Shown: positions 14,757 through 23,371, numbered from the stretch's first letter. The stretch is 35,200 nt of DNA from JBEKTY01 sp049515555 (GCA_049515555.1 JBEKTY010000082.1:1-35200); one strand, 5' to 3'. Made by a program: numbers and translations. The notes: a model not told the origin generated them from the sequence alone.

Positions 14757-16802
14757 TCACACGATCATTTTTCGCTGGGGGCGCAACCGCTGGTGAAGCG
14801 GGACCCAGGGGCTGGACAATTGCACCGAGACGGACATGATGCCCGCCACCATGACGAGCCACGGCTGGGGGAATCGCCATCCGGCGGCCACAATGGCCGC
14901 CGCGATGCACGACAGCAGCACCGACCGCAGGCTGAGCCGCACCGGCCGCAGCGGGTCGGCCTGGAGCCACCAGCGGACCAGCAGGAACAGCGTGCCCAGC
15001 GCCGCCACGTAGGCCAGCGTCAGCGGCTCGCCCCCGGTAGCGTAGAAGGCCCGCGGCAACCGGTCGCCGGCGTGCAAGGCCACCTGCGCCAAGTGCGGCG
15101 GGGCTGGCATGGAAGCACCAAGTGCTTGCCCGAGCGGGGGCCAGCGCAAGGCCACCTGCGTCCCCGGCAGCAAGGTAACCAGCAGGGCCTCGGCCGCGCA
15201 GGAGGCCGCCATTCCGAGTCCCAGCCCGACGATCATGAGCACGAAGCGGCGGAGCATGGCCTCGCCGGACCGGCCTTCCCAGAACTTGGCCGGCACGAGC
15301 ACGGCCCAACTCCCCCCCATGCCCACCAGGAGCAGCCAGGCCCATTGCTCGGGCCGGGGCGTGGTGTCGCGAGCGAAGCTGTAGATCAGCACCATGACCA
15401 CGGACATGACCATGGCGGCGGCGGCACTGGTCAAGAGCGAGCCGACCAGCTCGGTCAATCGCGTCCGAGGCGCCTTGGCCTGTAGCGCCTCGGCGGCCGC
15501 CCCGCCGGGCGGCCGATCGCGGGCCGCCGCGCGGCGCTGGCCCGCCGGGCTGGCCGCCCCGAATAGCGCCAGATACACGAACCGCACCCCGCGATACAGC
15601 AGGTAAGCCAGGCCCAGCAGCACCACCAGCGGGATCCAGAACTGGGCGGTAAACAGCAGGCCCAGGGCACCGGCCACAACGAAGATGATTTTGATGGGCA
15701 GCGAGAGGACTTTGGCCGCTGGGACGAGGCCGGCATCGGCCCAGGCCGCCCGGACCTTCTGCCAGCCCAGGCTGACGGCCCTGGCCACCGGCTCCTCGGG
15801 CGGCTCGGGGAGCGGCTCGGCCTCGATGGTGGCCCGATCGGCACTCACGTTTGCCGCCGGGGCCGCGGCCGCCGGGCCGGCCGCCCCCACTGCCCCCACT
15901 GCCCCCACTGTGGCCGCCCCGGGCGGCAAGGCGGCGAGCATCTCGCCCACCGAGGCGAACCGCTTGGCCGGGTCCTTCTGCAAGGCCCGGGCCACGACGC
16001 CCCGATACGGCTCGGCCAGCACCGACACGTCCGGCTGGGCCGTCAGATGCTTCATCAGCACCTCGCCCACGCTCTGGCCCTCGAACGGCACGTTGCCGGT
16101 TAGCATCTCGTAGAGCATGACGCCCAGGGCGTAGATATCGAGTTCCTTGCCGTAACGGCCGTGGGCCACTTCCGGCGCCATGTAATGCACGGTGCCCACG
16201 CTCTCGGTCTGTCCGCTGCGGCGGCTGGCGGCGATGAATTTCGACAGGCCGTAGTCGCCAATCTTGACCACCCCCTGATCGCAGAAGACGTTGCCGGGCT
16301 TCAGATCGCGATGCACGATGCCGCGATCGTGCAGGTAAGCCACTCCGGCGGCGATACCATGGAACCAGGCGAGCACCTCGTTGGGCGGCAGGCCGTGGGG
16401 ATGATCGGCCAGCACCGCCTCCAGGCTGGGGCCCGCCGCGTATTCCATTACCACCCAGGTGTCGCCCCGGTCGTCCTGGCGAATGTCGTAAAGATCGAGC
16501 AGGTTGAGGTGTTTGAGGTTCAGGCACTGGCGGATGCCGCGGAGCTCGATCTCGAGATTGCGGCGGACCAGTTTGAGGGCCACTTCCTTGCCGGCGTCGC
16601 TGGTGGCGTAGTAGATTTCGCCGAAGCCGCCGTGCCCAACGCCCCGCTTGATGCTGTAGCCGGCCAGCGGCCGCGACCCGCTGGCGTAGACGAAGGGGCC
16701 GGGGCCCCGGCTGGCCGGGGTATGGCCTGGCCGGGCGTCGGCCCGATCCCGCGTGTCGCCTACCTCGCTTTGCACGGTAATCTCCCTGAACTCCCGCGCC
16801 AT
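14757..16802 (-). CDS. Membrane-anchored Ser/Thr protein kinase (PknB-type) with multi-TM C-terminus
   Basis: The protein has 681 residues. The kinase domain spans about 46-300: glycine loop GVGHGGFGEIYYA (about 52), ATP lysine in VALKLVRR (about 75), catalytic HRDLKPGNV (162-170), metal loop IGDYGLSKF (DYG in place of DFG, about 180-187), and MAPE. A linker of Ala/Gly/Val repeats (about 305-330) follows, and then a hydrophobic half with about six helices (for example IKIIFVVAGALGLLFTAQF, LVVLLGLAYLLYRGV, FVLMIVGLGLGMAASCA). The kinase side is cytoplasmic. It would phosphorylate partners such as the upstream FHA protein, which binds phosphothreonine, and may act on the ECF sigma factor downstream. 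Gene order FHA, kinase, three-TM, sigma, anti-sigma on one strand supports one signalling unit. Confidence 0.9.
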   Translation of the reverse strand: MAREFREITVQSEVGDTRDRADARPGHTPASRGPGPFVYASGSRPLAGYSIKRGVGHGGFGEIYYATSDAGKEVALKLVRRNLEIELRGIRQCLNLKHLNLLDLYDIRQDDRGDTWVVMEYAAGPSLEAVLADHPHGLPPNEVLAWFHGIAAGVAYLHDRGIVHRDLKPGNVFCDQGVVKIGDYGLSKFIAASRRSGQTESVGTVHYMAPEVAHGRYGKELDIYALGVMLYEMLTGNVPFEGQSVGEVLMKHLTAQPDVSVLAEPYRGVVARALQKDPAKRFASVGEMLAALPPGAATVGAVGAVGAAGPAAAAPAANVSADRATIEAEPLPEPPEEPVARAVSLGWQKVRAAWADAGLVPAAKVLSLPIKIIFVVAGALGLLFTAQFWIPLVVLLGLAYLLYRGVRFVYLALFGAASPAGQRRAAARDRPPGGAAAEALQAKAPRTRLTELVGSLLTSAAAAMVMSVVMVLIYSFARDTTPRPEQWAWLLLVGMGGSWAVLVPAKFWEGRSGEAMLRRFVLMIVGLGLGMAASCAAEALLVTLLPGTQVALRWPPLGQALGASMPAPPHLAQVALHAGDRLPRAFYATGGEPLTLAYVAALGTLFLLVRWWLQADPLRPVRLSLRSVLLSCIAAAIVAAGWRFPQPWLVMVAGIMSVSVQLSSPWVPLHQRLRPQRKMIV

Positions 16803-16856
16803 GCCCTACATTGTACATGAGAATCGCGAATCCTTACTCCCCAAACCATAAGATCA

Positions 16857-17438
16857 CTACGCTATCGGCTCCAAGGTAAAGGAGAAGCCTTCGCCCGAGA
16901 CGTGGGAGTTTGGCCCCAGCGGCCCGCGGTCCCGGCAGGCAACCCCGTCGATGGTCATCGGCCCGGCCGTCCGGCAGAACAGCCGCCCCTCGTGTAGGAA
17001 GATGATCACCTCCCGGTTCCAATCGCGGCAGACGACGTGGCTGTGGGGCCGTGGGCCCAGCACGCAGGAGTCGGCCATCAGCACTATGGCGTCCGAGGGG
17101 GGCTGCGTGCGGTGCCGGCTGAGGAAATCGACCCGCGCCGTGGCACTTAAGGGATGCGGCCGGCGAATGGCCAGCTTCACCGACGGGCCCAACTCGATCT
17201 GGGTGCCCTCGCCCAGCCAGCCGGCCTGCTGGACCGGCCGGCCGTCGAGCCGCACCTCGCGGTAGGCTTCCAGCAGGTAGTGCTCGCCGTCGCGCCGGAT
17301 GCAGGCATGCCGGCTGGAAATATCGGCCAGGAGCGGAATGTCCGGCCGGCCCGGCGCCCCGGGCTGGCCCAGCACTACCGCCGGGGCCAGGCATACCCAG
17401 TAGCCGCCGACCGAATCCACCCACAGCATGAACCTCAT
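16857..17438 (-). CDS. FHA-domain protein
   Basis: The protein has 193 residues from ATG 17438 (MRFMLWVDSVGGYWVCLAP); a TTG three codons upstream is less likely. The N-terminal half has the forkhead-associated core: LADISSRHACIRRDGEHYLL (about 39-58), then a VRLDGRPVQQAGWLGEGTQI strand region ending ELG. SSRH is the phosphothreonine-binding loop. The C-terminal half (about 95-193) repeats the look of an FHA-like beta sandwich (CVLGPRPHSHVVCRDWNREV, then FCRTAGPMTIDGV) and may be a second, degenerate copy. It precedes the kinase by 54 bp on the same strand. Expected to read the phosphorylation state set by that kinase. Confidence 0.8.
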   Translation of the reverse strand: MRFMLWVDSVGGYWVCLAPAVVLGQPGAPGRPDIPLLADISSRHACIRRDGEHYLLEAYREVRLDGRPVQQAGWLGEGTQIELGPSVKLAIRRPHPLSATARVDFLSRHRTQPPSDAIVLMADSCVLGPRPHSHVVCRDWNREVIIFLHEGRLFCRTAGPMTIDGVACRDRGPLGPNSHVSGEGFSFTLEPIA

Positions 17439-17566
17439 AATGACCAATACCCAATGAACAATGACTAACAGTGTTCAGTTTTCAGTTTTCAGTTTTCAGT
17501 TTTCAGTTTTCAGTTGTCGGCGTTCGTTACTGAACACTGAACACCGAACACTGAAAACCGCTACGC
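17439..17566. repeat. Tandem CAGTTTT repeat with inverted partner
   Basis: Six near-identical units of (T)TCAGTTT lie at 17474-17514. They are followed by ACTGAACACTGAACACCGAA and related bases (17530-17558), which complement them, so a hairpin can form. The left edge also has ATGACCAATACCCAATGAAC. Together these are planctomycete-type intergenic filler separating the FHA gene from the coiled-coil gene. Confidence 0.7.
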
Positions 17567-18364
17567 TCACTTGCCCGCCTTGGCCACGGCCTTGGCGTCC
17601 GGGCCCCGAAAATACTCGCTCACTTGCTGGACGATGTTCTGGGGCGTGACGCGATCCAGGGGGATCTCGCCCTGGAACTCGCTCTCGGCGCCCGCCAGCT
17701 TTTCGGCGACTTCCAGGCGGGTTTGCAGGTCCGAGACCAACTCCTTCGCCTGCCCCAGGCGGCTGTCCTCGAACTGGTAGTTGCTGGTGGTCTGGGCGGC
17801 GGCCACCATCTGGTGGCGGGCCTCGAGGTTCTCGACCTCGACTTGCAACCGTCGCCGTTCGGCCAGCATGCCCTCCAGCTTCTGCCGGGCGGCCGTCAGG
17901 CTTCGCTCCCGGGCCTGGCGAATCTTGCGCAGGCTGGCCAGCGTGGCCTCGCCCGTCTTGAAGCGCTCGAAACGGTTAGCCAGGTCGGCCTTGACCTCGT
18001 CGGGCGTATAGTCGCGGCCGGCATACTGCAAGACCGGCTTCCCGGCGGCCAGGTCGGTCTTCAGCCGCAGGATCTGCTCCTTCTCCTTGGCCAAGCGGGC
18101 CTCGGTCGCGGCCACCTGCTCCTCCAGCCGCTTGATGTCCACTTCTTCCTTGGCGATCAAGTGCATGTTATTGCGGACCTCCGGGGTCAGGTCCTTGATC
18201 ATGTCACGGGCCCGATCGATCTCGAAGCCCACCGGCACGCTGTTGTGGACCGACTCCCGCACATACCCCATCGAGGTGCGGATGTAGCCCAGCGTGTTCC
18301 GCCCGAACAGCATCAGGCTTGCCAGGAGCACGCCTCCCCCAATCATAGCAGTTTTGCGAATCAT
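17567..18364 (-). CDS. Membrane-anchored coiled-coil protein, function unknown
   Basis: The protein has 265 residues. Start ATG 18364 follows GGGAGG at 6 nt. The N-terminal helix MIRKTAMIGGGVLLASLMLF is a membrane anchor or uncleaved signal. Residues about 40-215 are heptad-rich coiled coil, for example VDIKRLEEQVAATEARLAKE, SLRKIRQARERSLTAARQKL and LQVEVENLEARHQMVAAAQT. The tail SEYFRGPDAKAVAKAGK is short and basic. I know this layout as a common planctomycete hypothetical protein but no function is established. It is first on the strand leading into the FHA-kinase-sigma row, but is separated by a 128-bp repeat region, so co-transcription is uncertain. Confidence 0.72.
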   Translation of the reverse strand: MIRKTAMIGGGVLLASLMLFGRNTLGYIRTSMGYVRESVHNSVPVGFEIDRARDMIKDLTPEVRNNMHLIAKEEVDIKRLEEQVAATEARLAKEKEQILRLKTDLAAGKPVLQYAGRDYTPDEVKADLANRFERFKTGEATLASLRKIRQARERSLTAARQKLEGMLAERRRLQVEVENLEARHQMVAAAQTTSNYQFEDSRLGQAKELVSDLQTRLEVAEKLAGAESEFQGEIPLDRVTPQNIVQQVSEYFRGPDAKAVAKAGK

Positions 18365-18906
18365 AACGAACCTCCCAAAAAAGGTGGTGTCAAGAGAACT
18401 TTCCACGGGCCGTGAACGGTTGCCCCTCTCACCCACAAGACGGACGGCGGCAAGGGGCGTTGGGCGCCGCCGGCGCAGGCATTGTGCTCCCGGCGGGAAC
18501 AGGGGCGAGCCGCCCGCGCCACGCCGCCGCGTCATTCACCTATTCGCTCGGCCGGGCGGAATCTTGGAGAACCTTCCCCGGTTCATTTGGTCGGCCGTAA
18601 CGGTTCATGGGCCGCGCCGCGGTAGCAGGCACACTCCGTGTGCCGTCCGCCGTACCTTTTTCCGCTTCAGCGGACGGCGCACGGAGTGTGGCGTGCTACC
18701 TTCCATGCCGTGAACGGTAGCGGTCGGCCGGGGCGGGCCTCCCACCCGCTCCCTGGCCCGCAGGATTAACGAGGGCATCGCTTTGGGGGCAGATTCCGGG
18801 TATGATTTCTCGCGGATCAGGCCAGCCATTGATTTTGCCGCGGGAACGATCTGTCGCGGAAAACCACGGGGTGCGCTGATTGCAGAGAGCCCCACCGAAG
18901 TCCCCT
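18365..18906. other. 540-bp intergenic stretch between divergent genes
   Basis: This lies between the coiled-coil gene (leftward) and yggS (rightward). No gene is convincing. It holds the family A inverted repeat (18621-18700) and otherwise unremarkable high-GC sequence. Promoters for both flanking genes should be here; I could not pick clear -35/-10 pairs. Confidence 0.5.
18621..18700. repeat. Long imperfect inverted repeat, family A
   Basis: The left arm GGTAGCAGGCACACTCCGTG (18621-18640) continues with TGCCGTCCGC. The complement of the right arm runs GGTAGCACGCCACACTCCGT (18700 leftward) and on to GCGCCGTCCGC. About 30 bp pair with two or three mismatches around a 15-nt loop. One arm recurs alone at 11221-11253. 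Confidence 0.8.
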
Positions 18907-19653
18907 ATGCCCGACGCCGCCGCACGCATCGCCGAGAACGTAGCCCGGGTCCACGGGCGGATTGCCGCGGCCGCCGTTCGCTCGGGCCGCGCGGCCGACG
19001 CCGTCCGGCTGGTGGCGGTGACCAAGTATGTCGGCCCGGCCGAGGCCCGCAGCCTGATTGCCGCCGGCTGCCGCGACCTGGGCGAAAGCCGGCCGCAACA
19101 GCTTTGGGAAAAGACGCAGGCCCTGGCCGGCTTGCCCGTTTGCTGGCACATGATCGGCCACCTGCAGCGCAACAAGGTTCAGCGGACCGTGCCGCTGGTG
19201 GGCATGATCCACTCGGTCGACAGTCTGCGGCTGGCCGCGGCGATCGACGAGGCGGCCCGGGGACTGTCCCAGGTTCCGTCCGACGAAACCGGGCCTGTCC
19301 CCTTCAAGGCCGGAGTGACGGTTCCCATCCTCCTGGAAGTGAACATTTCCGGCGAGCCGGCCAAGCAGGGGTTTGCCGGGGAGGAGATCGAGCCCCTGTT
19401 GCCGCAGTTGGCCGGTTTGGGTGGAGCGAGGGTTTGCGGCCTGATGTGCATGGCGGCCTTGGAGGGCGGCCTGGACGAGGCCCGCCGCGATTTCGCCGCC
19501 CTGCGCCTCTTGCGCGACCGCCTGCGGATTAACTGCCCGGGTGGTGTCAGCCTGGATGAGCTTTCCATGGGCATGAGCGGCGATTACGAGGCGGCCATCG
19601 AAGAAGGGGCCACCATCGTCCGCGTCGGCTCGGCCTTGTTCGAGGGACTTTAA
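18907..19653 (+). CDS. yggS: YggS/PROSC family pyridoxal phosphate homeostasis protein
   Basis: The protein has 248 residues from ATG 18907 (MPDAAARIAENVARVHGRIA); a TTG at 18880 would add 9. It has AVTKYVG with the PLP-binding lysine (about K39), the GESRPQQLWEK stretch, WHMIGHLQRNKVQ, LEVNISGEPAKQGF, VCGLMCMA and the C-terminal SLDELSMGMSGDYEAAIEEG. These are the standard conserved blocks of this single-domain TIM-barrel family. It binds PLP and buffers the cofactor; no enzymatic activity is established. The next gene starts 5 bp after its stop, so the two are probably co-transcribed. Confidence 0.93.
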   Translation: MPDAAARIAENVARVHGRIAAAAVRSGRAADAVRLVAVTKYVGPAEARSLIAAGCRDLGESRPQQLWEKTQALAGLPVCWHMIGHLQRNKVQRTVPLVGMIHSVDSLRLAAAIDEAARGLSQVPSDETGPVPFKAGVTVPILLEVNISGEPAKQGFAGEEIEPLLPQLAGLGGARVCGLMCMAALEGGLDEARRDFAALRLLRDRLRINCPGGVSLDELSMGMSGDYEAAIEEGATIVRVGSALFEGL

Positions 19654-19658
19654 TTGAA

Positions 19659-21146
19659 GTGACACCCGACAATCTGAAGAATCTGATCCAGGCGGGCAAC
19701 CCGATCATCTCGATGGAGACGCCCGACGAGCCGCGGGCGGTCCGCATTGTCCGCGACGTGGCGCAACAAATGGCCATCCCGCTGGCGGAATGGTCGGTGA
19801 CCGAGGGCCTGATTACGTCGCCGCCCATGGCGACCGAAAGCCTGGTCGAAGCCGGCAAGGTGCCGGCCGCGCTGCGCTGCGTGCGGGACCGGGCCTTTTC
19901 CACGCTGTTTCTGTTCAAGGACCTCGGCCCGCACTGCAAAGACCCGCAGGTGGTGCGGTTGATTCGCGACCTGTATTTCTCGCCCGACGCCCGCTTGTGG
20001 ACGTTGATCCTGATCGACTCGGCGGGTCTGCCGCCGGAGGTTCGCCGGCTGACGGTGCCCTTCGACGTGGGTTGGCCGGACGAAGAAGAGCTGACCGAGG
20101 TTGTGCGGAAGACCTTTCAGGACGTGCAGCGCCGCAGCCTGCGGCAGATCGAGTCGAAGCTGACGAAGCGCGAGCTGGAGGTCCTGGTGCAGACGCTGCG
20201 CGGCCTGACCAGCGAGGAGGCCGCCCGGGTGATCTCCGGCGTCATCCAGCAGGACAACGCACTGGACGGCTCGGACCTGCCGCGGGTCGTGGAGGCCAAG
20301 CGGAACCGGCTGGGGACGACCGGCTGCCTGGAGTCGATTGCGGCCGACGTTTCGCCGGAGGAGATCGGCGGGCTGGGGAACCTGAAGCGCTGGCTGAACC
20401 TGCGGCACGGGGGTTTTTCGGCCCGGGCCCGCGAGTTCGGGCTGGACGCCCCCCGCGGCATCCTGCTGCTGGGCGTGCAGGGCTGCGGCAAGAGCCTCTG
20501 CGCCAAGGTCGTGGCCTCCGCCTGGCGCATGCCCCTGGTGCGGATGGACCCCGGCGTGCTGTACCAGAAATTCATCGGCGAGAGCGAAGCCCGGCTCCGC
20601 GAGGCCCTGCACCAGGCCGAGTCGATGGCCCCGGTGGTGCTGTGGATCGACGAGATCGAGAAGGCCTTCGCCTCGGCCAGCACCGACTCGGCCGACGGCG
20701 GGCTGTCGCAGCGGATGTTCGGCACCCTCCTGTCCTGGATGCAAGACTACCGCCATCCGATCTTTCTGATGGCCACGGCCAACAACATCTCGCGGCTCCC
20801 GCCGGAGCTGATGCGGAAGGGCCGCTTCGACGAGATCTTCTTCGTCGATCTGCCGGGCCCCGACCAGCGCGAGGCCATCTTCGCCATCCACCTTAAGAAG
20901 CGGGGCCGCGATAAGGGCAAGTTCGACCTGACGGCCCTCGTGGCCGCCGCCGAGGGCTGGACCGGCGCCGAAATCGAGCAAGCCGTCGTTTCCGGCCTGT
21001 TCGCCGCCTTCGCCGTGAAGACCGAGTGTACGACGGACCACATCCTGGCGGCCATGAAAGCCACGCAGCCGCTGGCGGTCGTCATGCGGGAACACGTGGA
21101 GCAGCTCCGCGCCTGGGCCAAAGACCGCTGCGTGATGGCGGATTGA
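19659..21146 (+). CDS. Ycf46-like AAA ATPase
   Basis: The protein has 495 residues from a GTG at 19659, 5 bp after yggS. The N-terminal 245 residues (NLIQAGNPIISMETPDEPRA, VRLIRDLYFSP) match the Ycf46 N-terminal part. The AAA module starts near 245: Walker A GVQGCGKS (272-279), Walker B VVLWIDEIEKAF (about 327), sensor 1 MATANN (about 371), arginine-finger region RKGRFDEIF (about 386) and a C-terminal GAEIEQAVVSGL sensor-2 helix. Such proteins occur in cyanobacteria, plastids and many bacteria; in cyanobacteria they are linked to photosynthesis and carbon regulation, but in planctomycetes the job is unknown. Cytosolic; hexamer expected. Confidence 0.85.
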   Translation: MTPDNLKNLIQAGNPIISMETPDEPRAVRIVRDVAQQMAIPLAEWSVTEGLITSPPMATESLVEAGKVPAALRCVRDRAFSTLFLFKDLGPHCKDPQVVRLIRDLYFSPDARLWTLILIDSAGLPPEVRRLTVPFDVGWPDEEELTEVVRKTFQDVQRRSLRQIESKLTKRELEVLVQTLRGLTSEEAARVISGVIQQDNALDGSDLPRVVEAKRNRLGTTGCLESIAADVSPEEIGGLGNLKRWLNLRHGGFSARAREFGLDAPRGILLLGVQGCGKSLCAKVVASAWRMPLVRMDPGVLYQKFIGESEARLREALHQAESMAPVVLWIDEIEKAFASASTDSADGGLSQRMFGTLLSWMQDYRHPIFLMATANNISRLPPELMRKGRFDEIFFVDLPGPDQREAIFAIHLKKRGRDKGKFDLTALVAAAEGWTGAEIEQAVVSGLFAAFAVKTECTTDHILAAMKATQPLAVVMREHVEQLRAWAKDRCVMAD

Positions 21147-21230
21147 GGAGGAGGGGATTGGGGATTGGGGATTGGGGAGGAAGGCGGAAGGAGGAAGGAT
21201 GAAGGAGGAGGGAGGAAGGATAAAGGAGGG
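21147..21230 (+). repeat. Purine-rich low-complexity tract
   Basis: GGGATTGGGGATTGGGGATT units (about 21157-21177) are followed by GGAGGAAGGATGAAGGAGGA-type units. It overlaps the chosen start of the DUF167 gene. Confidence 0.75.
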
Positions 21231-21543
21231 ACTCGAGCTCGAATCGCACAAGGACGGGACGCTGCTGGCGGTGCGGGCCCAGGCCGGTGCCCGCCGCAAT
21301 GCAATCGCCGGCCTGCACGGCGGCATGCTCAAGATCTCTGTCACCCAGGCCCCGGAAAAAGGCAAGGCCAACAAGGCCATCGCCGAGCTTCTGGCCGAGC
21401 GGCTGGGCGTGCCCCGCCGGCAGATCGAGCTGCTCTCCGGCGGGACGTCGTCCCGAAAGCGGTTCCTGATCCGCGGTTTGACGCCGGCCGAGCTTCAGAC
21501 GCGAATTGCCGCCGCAATTGGGCAACGGCCATCCGGCGAATGA
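21199..21543 (+). CDS. DUF167 (YggU) family protein
   Basis: The protein has 114 residues from ATG 21199. The conserved core begins near residue 12: LAVRAQAGARRNAIAGLHGG, LKISVTQAPEKGKANKAIAE, LLAERLGVPRRQIELLSG and TSSRKRFLIRG. These are the typical blocks of this small basic-surfaced family of unknown function. The first 10 residues (MKEEGGRIKEG) are coded by a purine-only repeat tract (21147-21230) that holds three copies of GGGGATT and many GGAGGA units. The ancestral start may therefore differ from the one chosen, and the tract supplies many Shine-Dalgarno-like sites. It lies 52 bp after the ATPase gene on the same strand. Confidence 0.83.
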   Translation: MKEEGGRIKEGLELESHKDGTLLAVRAQAGARRNAIAGLHGGMLKISVTQAPEKGKANKAIAELLAERLGVPRRQIELLSGGTSSRKRFLIRGLTPAELQTRIAAAIGQRPSGE

Positions 21544-21555
21544 CCAAGACCGTTG

Positions 21556-21623
21556 GTAGTGACCGCATTCATGCGGTCCTTGACCTGTTCACACTGTCCG
21601 GACCCGATAAATCGGGTCACTAC
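21556..21623. repeat. Nested palindromes between convergent genes
   Basis: Outer arms GTAGTGACC (21556-21564) and GGTCACTAC (21615-21623) enclose two perfect small palindromes, GACCGCATTCATGCGGTC and GACCCGATAAATCGGGTC. It lies between the stops of the DUF167 gene and the leftward lipoprotein gene and probably ends both transcripts. Confidence 0.75.
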
Positions 21624-21677
21624 GAGCCTCGGCGAATAATCCCGATCACATTTCGTTTGCCGACCAAGCGTGTAGTG

Positions 21678-22112
21678 TCAGGGCTTGGCGGGCTTTGGGA
21701 GCCAGCGCGAGTCGGTGGGGGGCGGGTCGGCCACCTGGATCGTGGCCACCCCGGCGATCGGCACCCGCACCGTCTCCCGCTCCCGAACCGTCGCCGCCGC
21801 GCGCCGCGGCGACGTGCCGTATTGGATCCGGCCCTCCTCGGTGGCACCCGCCAGCACGATCTCCTCCGCCGTAACTTCGGCCACCTTGCCGGTATAGCAC
21901 TGGTACGAGCCGGAAGCGGCCGTCGGCGGCACAACCATGTCGATCTGGCAGAGCATGCCGGGGCGGACGTCGGCGGGGGCGATTTCGCGGACCGACTGCG
22001 GCGTGTCGGCCTTCGACCAGAACGAGGTACTGCAGCCCGCCGCCGTCAGCAACATTGCCCCGGCCCAAGCGCAGGCGATCGACAGCATGCCCCGGCGGTA
22101 CCGAGCGACCAT
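21678..22112 (-). CDS. Lipoprotein, small beta-rich domain, function unknown
   Basis: The protein has 144 residues from ATG 22112, chosen because GAAGGA lies 9 nt upstream; ATGs at 22121 and 22139 are alternatives. The N-terminus MVARYRRGMLSIACAWAGAM then LLTAAGCS is a lipoprotein signal with lipobox TAAGC. The mature part (about 35-144) has strand-like stretches (MLCQIDMVVPP, YQCYTGKVAEVTAEEIVLAG, RETVRVPIAGVATIQVADPP) that recall small SH3/Sm-like barrels. Planctomycetes often carry such lipoproteins; no function is known. It is transcribed away from the GH130 gene, with a shared ~230-bp upstream region holding the second family B inverted repeat. Confidence 0.68.
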   Translation of the reverse strand: MVARYRRGMLSIACAWAGAMLLTAAGCSTSFWSKADTPQSVREIAPADVRPGMLCQIDMVVPPTAASGSYQCYTGKVAEVTAEEIVLAGATEEGRIQYGTSPRRAAATVRERETVRVPIAGVATIQVADPPPTDSRWLPKPAKP

Positions 22113-22262
22113 CGCGGTCATTCCTTCTGGTGAGACCATCCCGGGGGCGAACGATACAAGAACCCCAGCCTCGCGGCAAGGGCAGTTTGGGCCCGGTTGC
22201 CGCTGCCGGCCGGCCATGATATCATTGTCCGGCCTGAGGGGAGCAGTCCTGTTTTCGCTGGG

Positions 22263-22325
<63 letters not shown>

Positions 22326-22341
22326 ATGCACGAGACCGCTG

Positions 22342-23367
22342 ATGAAGCTGCAACGTTACGCCGGCAATCCGATCCTTTCGCCGCACCCCGATCACCCCTG
22401 GGAAGACCTGGCCGTTTTCAACCCCGCTGCCTGGTACGACGCCCAGCGGGGGCAGGTCTTGCTGTTGTACCGCGCCGCCGAATCGCACTGCGATTACAAG
22501 TGCTATTTGGGGCTGGCCGTGAGCGACGATGGCTACCACTTCCGGCGCGTCGGCGATCGGCCGGTGCTCGGTCCGAGCGTCGAGGGGTTCGACGGGGCGA
22601 CGATTCAAGACCCGCGCTTGATCAAGCTGGGCGCGTGGTACTACCTGACGTATGCCTGCCGGCATTATCCGTTTGGGCAGTTCTGGCGGCCGGAGGTCCG
22701 GCGGCGCTACCTCACGCCCGATTGCCCTCCGGAGTTTCCGCGCTACCTGCGGAGCAACGCCACGCTGACGGGCCTGGCCCTGACGCAGGACTTCCAGACC
22801 TGGATCCGCGCCGGCTGGCTGACCGACCCGCTGCTGGACGATCGCGACGTGATCCTCTTTCCCGGGCAGGTGGGGGGGAAGTACGTCATGATCCACCGGC
22901 CGCTGGAATGGGTCGGGCCGCAGTACGGCACCCGCGAGGCCTGCGCGTGGATCGCCGCGGCCGACGACCTGCTGGGTTTTCCGCAGGCCCCCAGCAAGCT
23001 GCTGCTGGCGAACCGCTATCCCTGGGAGGCCTTCAAGCTGGGCGTGAACACGCCGCCCATCCGAACGCCCGACGGCTGGCTGACGATCTACCACGCGGTG
23101 GGCCCGGACAAGTTCTACCGGCTGGGGGCGGTGTTGCTGGATCTGGCGGAGCCCGGCCGGGTGCTGCATCGCACGCCCGACTGGCTCATGCAGCCGGAGG
23201 AGGATTACGAGATCGAAGGCTACTACCGGGGCGTGTGCTTCCCCTGCGGGGCCGTGGTGATCGAGGGCACGCTGTTTGTGTATTACGGCGGCGCGGACAA
23301 GTATTGCGCGGTGGCCACCTGCCCGCTGGACGAGCTGCTTGAGCACCTGCGGTCGTGCCCGCCGTAA
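22342..23367 (+). CDS. GH130 family beta-mannoside phosphorylase/hydrolase
   Basis: The protein has 341 residues from ATG 22342 (MKLQRYAGNPILSPHPDHPW). The five-bladed beta-propeller signs are there: NPILSP at the start, FNPAAWYD, VLLLYRAAE, the catalytic-acid region ATIQDPRLIKLGAWYYLTYA (Asp about residue 90), DRDVILFPGQVGGKYVMIHR, TPPIRTPDGWLTIYHAV and a closing FPCGAVVIEGTLFVYYGGAD. GH130 enzymes split beta-1,4 or beta-1,2 mannosides, most by phosphorolysis to mannose-1-phosphate. No signal peptide, so it acts in the cytoplasm on imported oligosaccharide. A sodium:solute symporter follows on the same strand after a repeat-filled 157-bp gap and may bring in the substrate. Confidence 0.88.
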   Translation: MKLQRYAGNPILSPHPDHPWEDLAVFNPAAWYDAQRGQVLLLYRAAESHCDYKCYLGLAVSDDGYHFRRVGDRPVLGPSVEGFDGATIQDPRLIKLGAWYYLTYACRHYPFGQFWRPEVRRRYLTPDCPPEFPRYLRSNATLTGLALTQDFQTWIRAGWLTDPLLDDRDVILFPGQVGGKYVMIHRPLEWVGPQYGTREACAWIAAADDLLGFPQAPSKLLLANRYPWEAFKLGVNTPPIRTPDGWLTIYHAVGPDKFYRLGAVLLDLAEPGRVLHRTPDWLMQPEEDYEIEGYYRGVCFPCGAVVIEGTLFVYYGGADKYCAVATCPLDELLEHLRSCPP

Positions 23368-23371
23368 CGCA

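Noticed and set aside
13924..16818. 964-codon minus-strand frame covering kinase and three-TM genes
   Set aside because: Only its last 274 codons (from 14748) are real. The rest is the wrong frame over the kinase gene.
17470..17558. CAGTTTT tandem units considered as a phase-variation tract
   Set aside because: It lies between genes, not in a coding frame or an evident promoter, and matches common planctomycete intergenic filler.
19650..21380. 576-codon open frame opposite the Ycf46-like ATPase
   Set aside because: No recognisable motif, rich in Arg, Gly and His. The plus strand codes a full AAA ATPase here.
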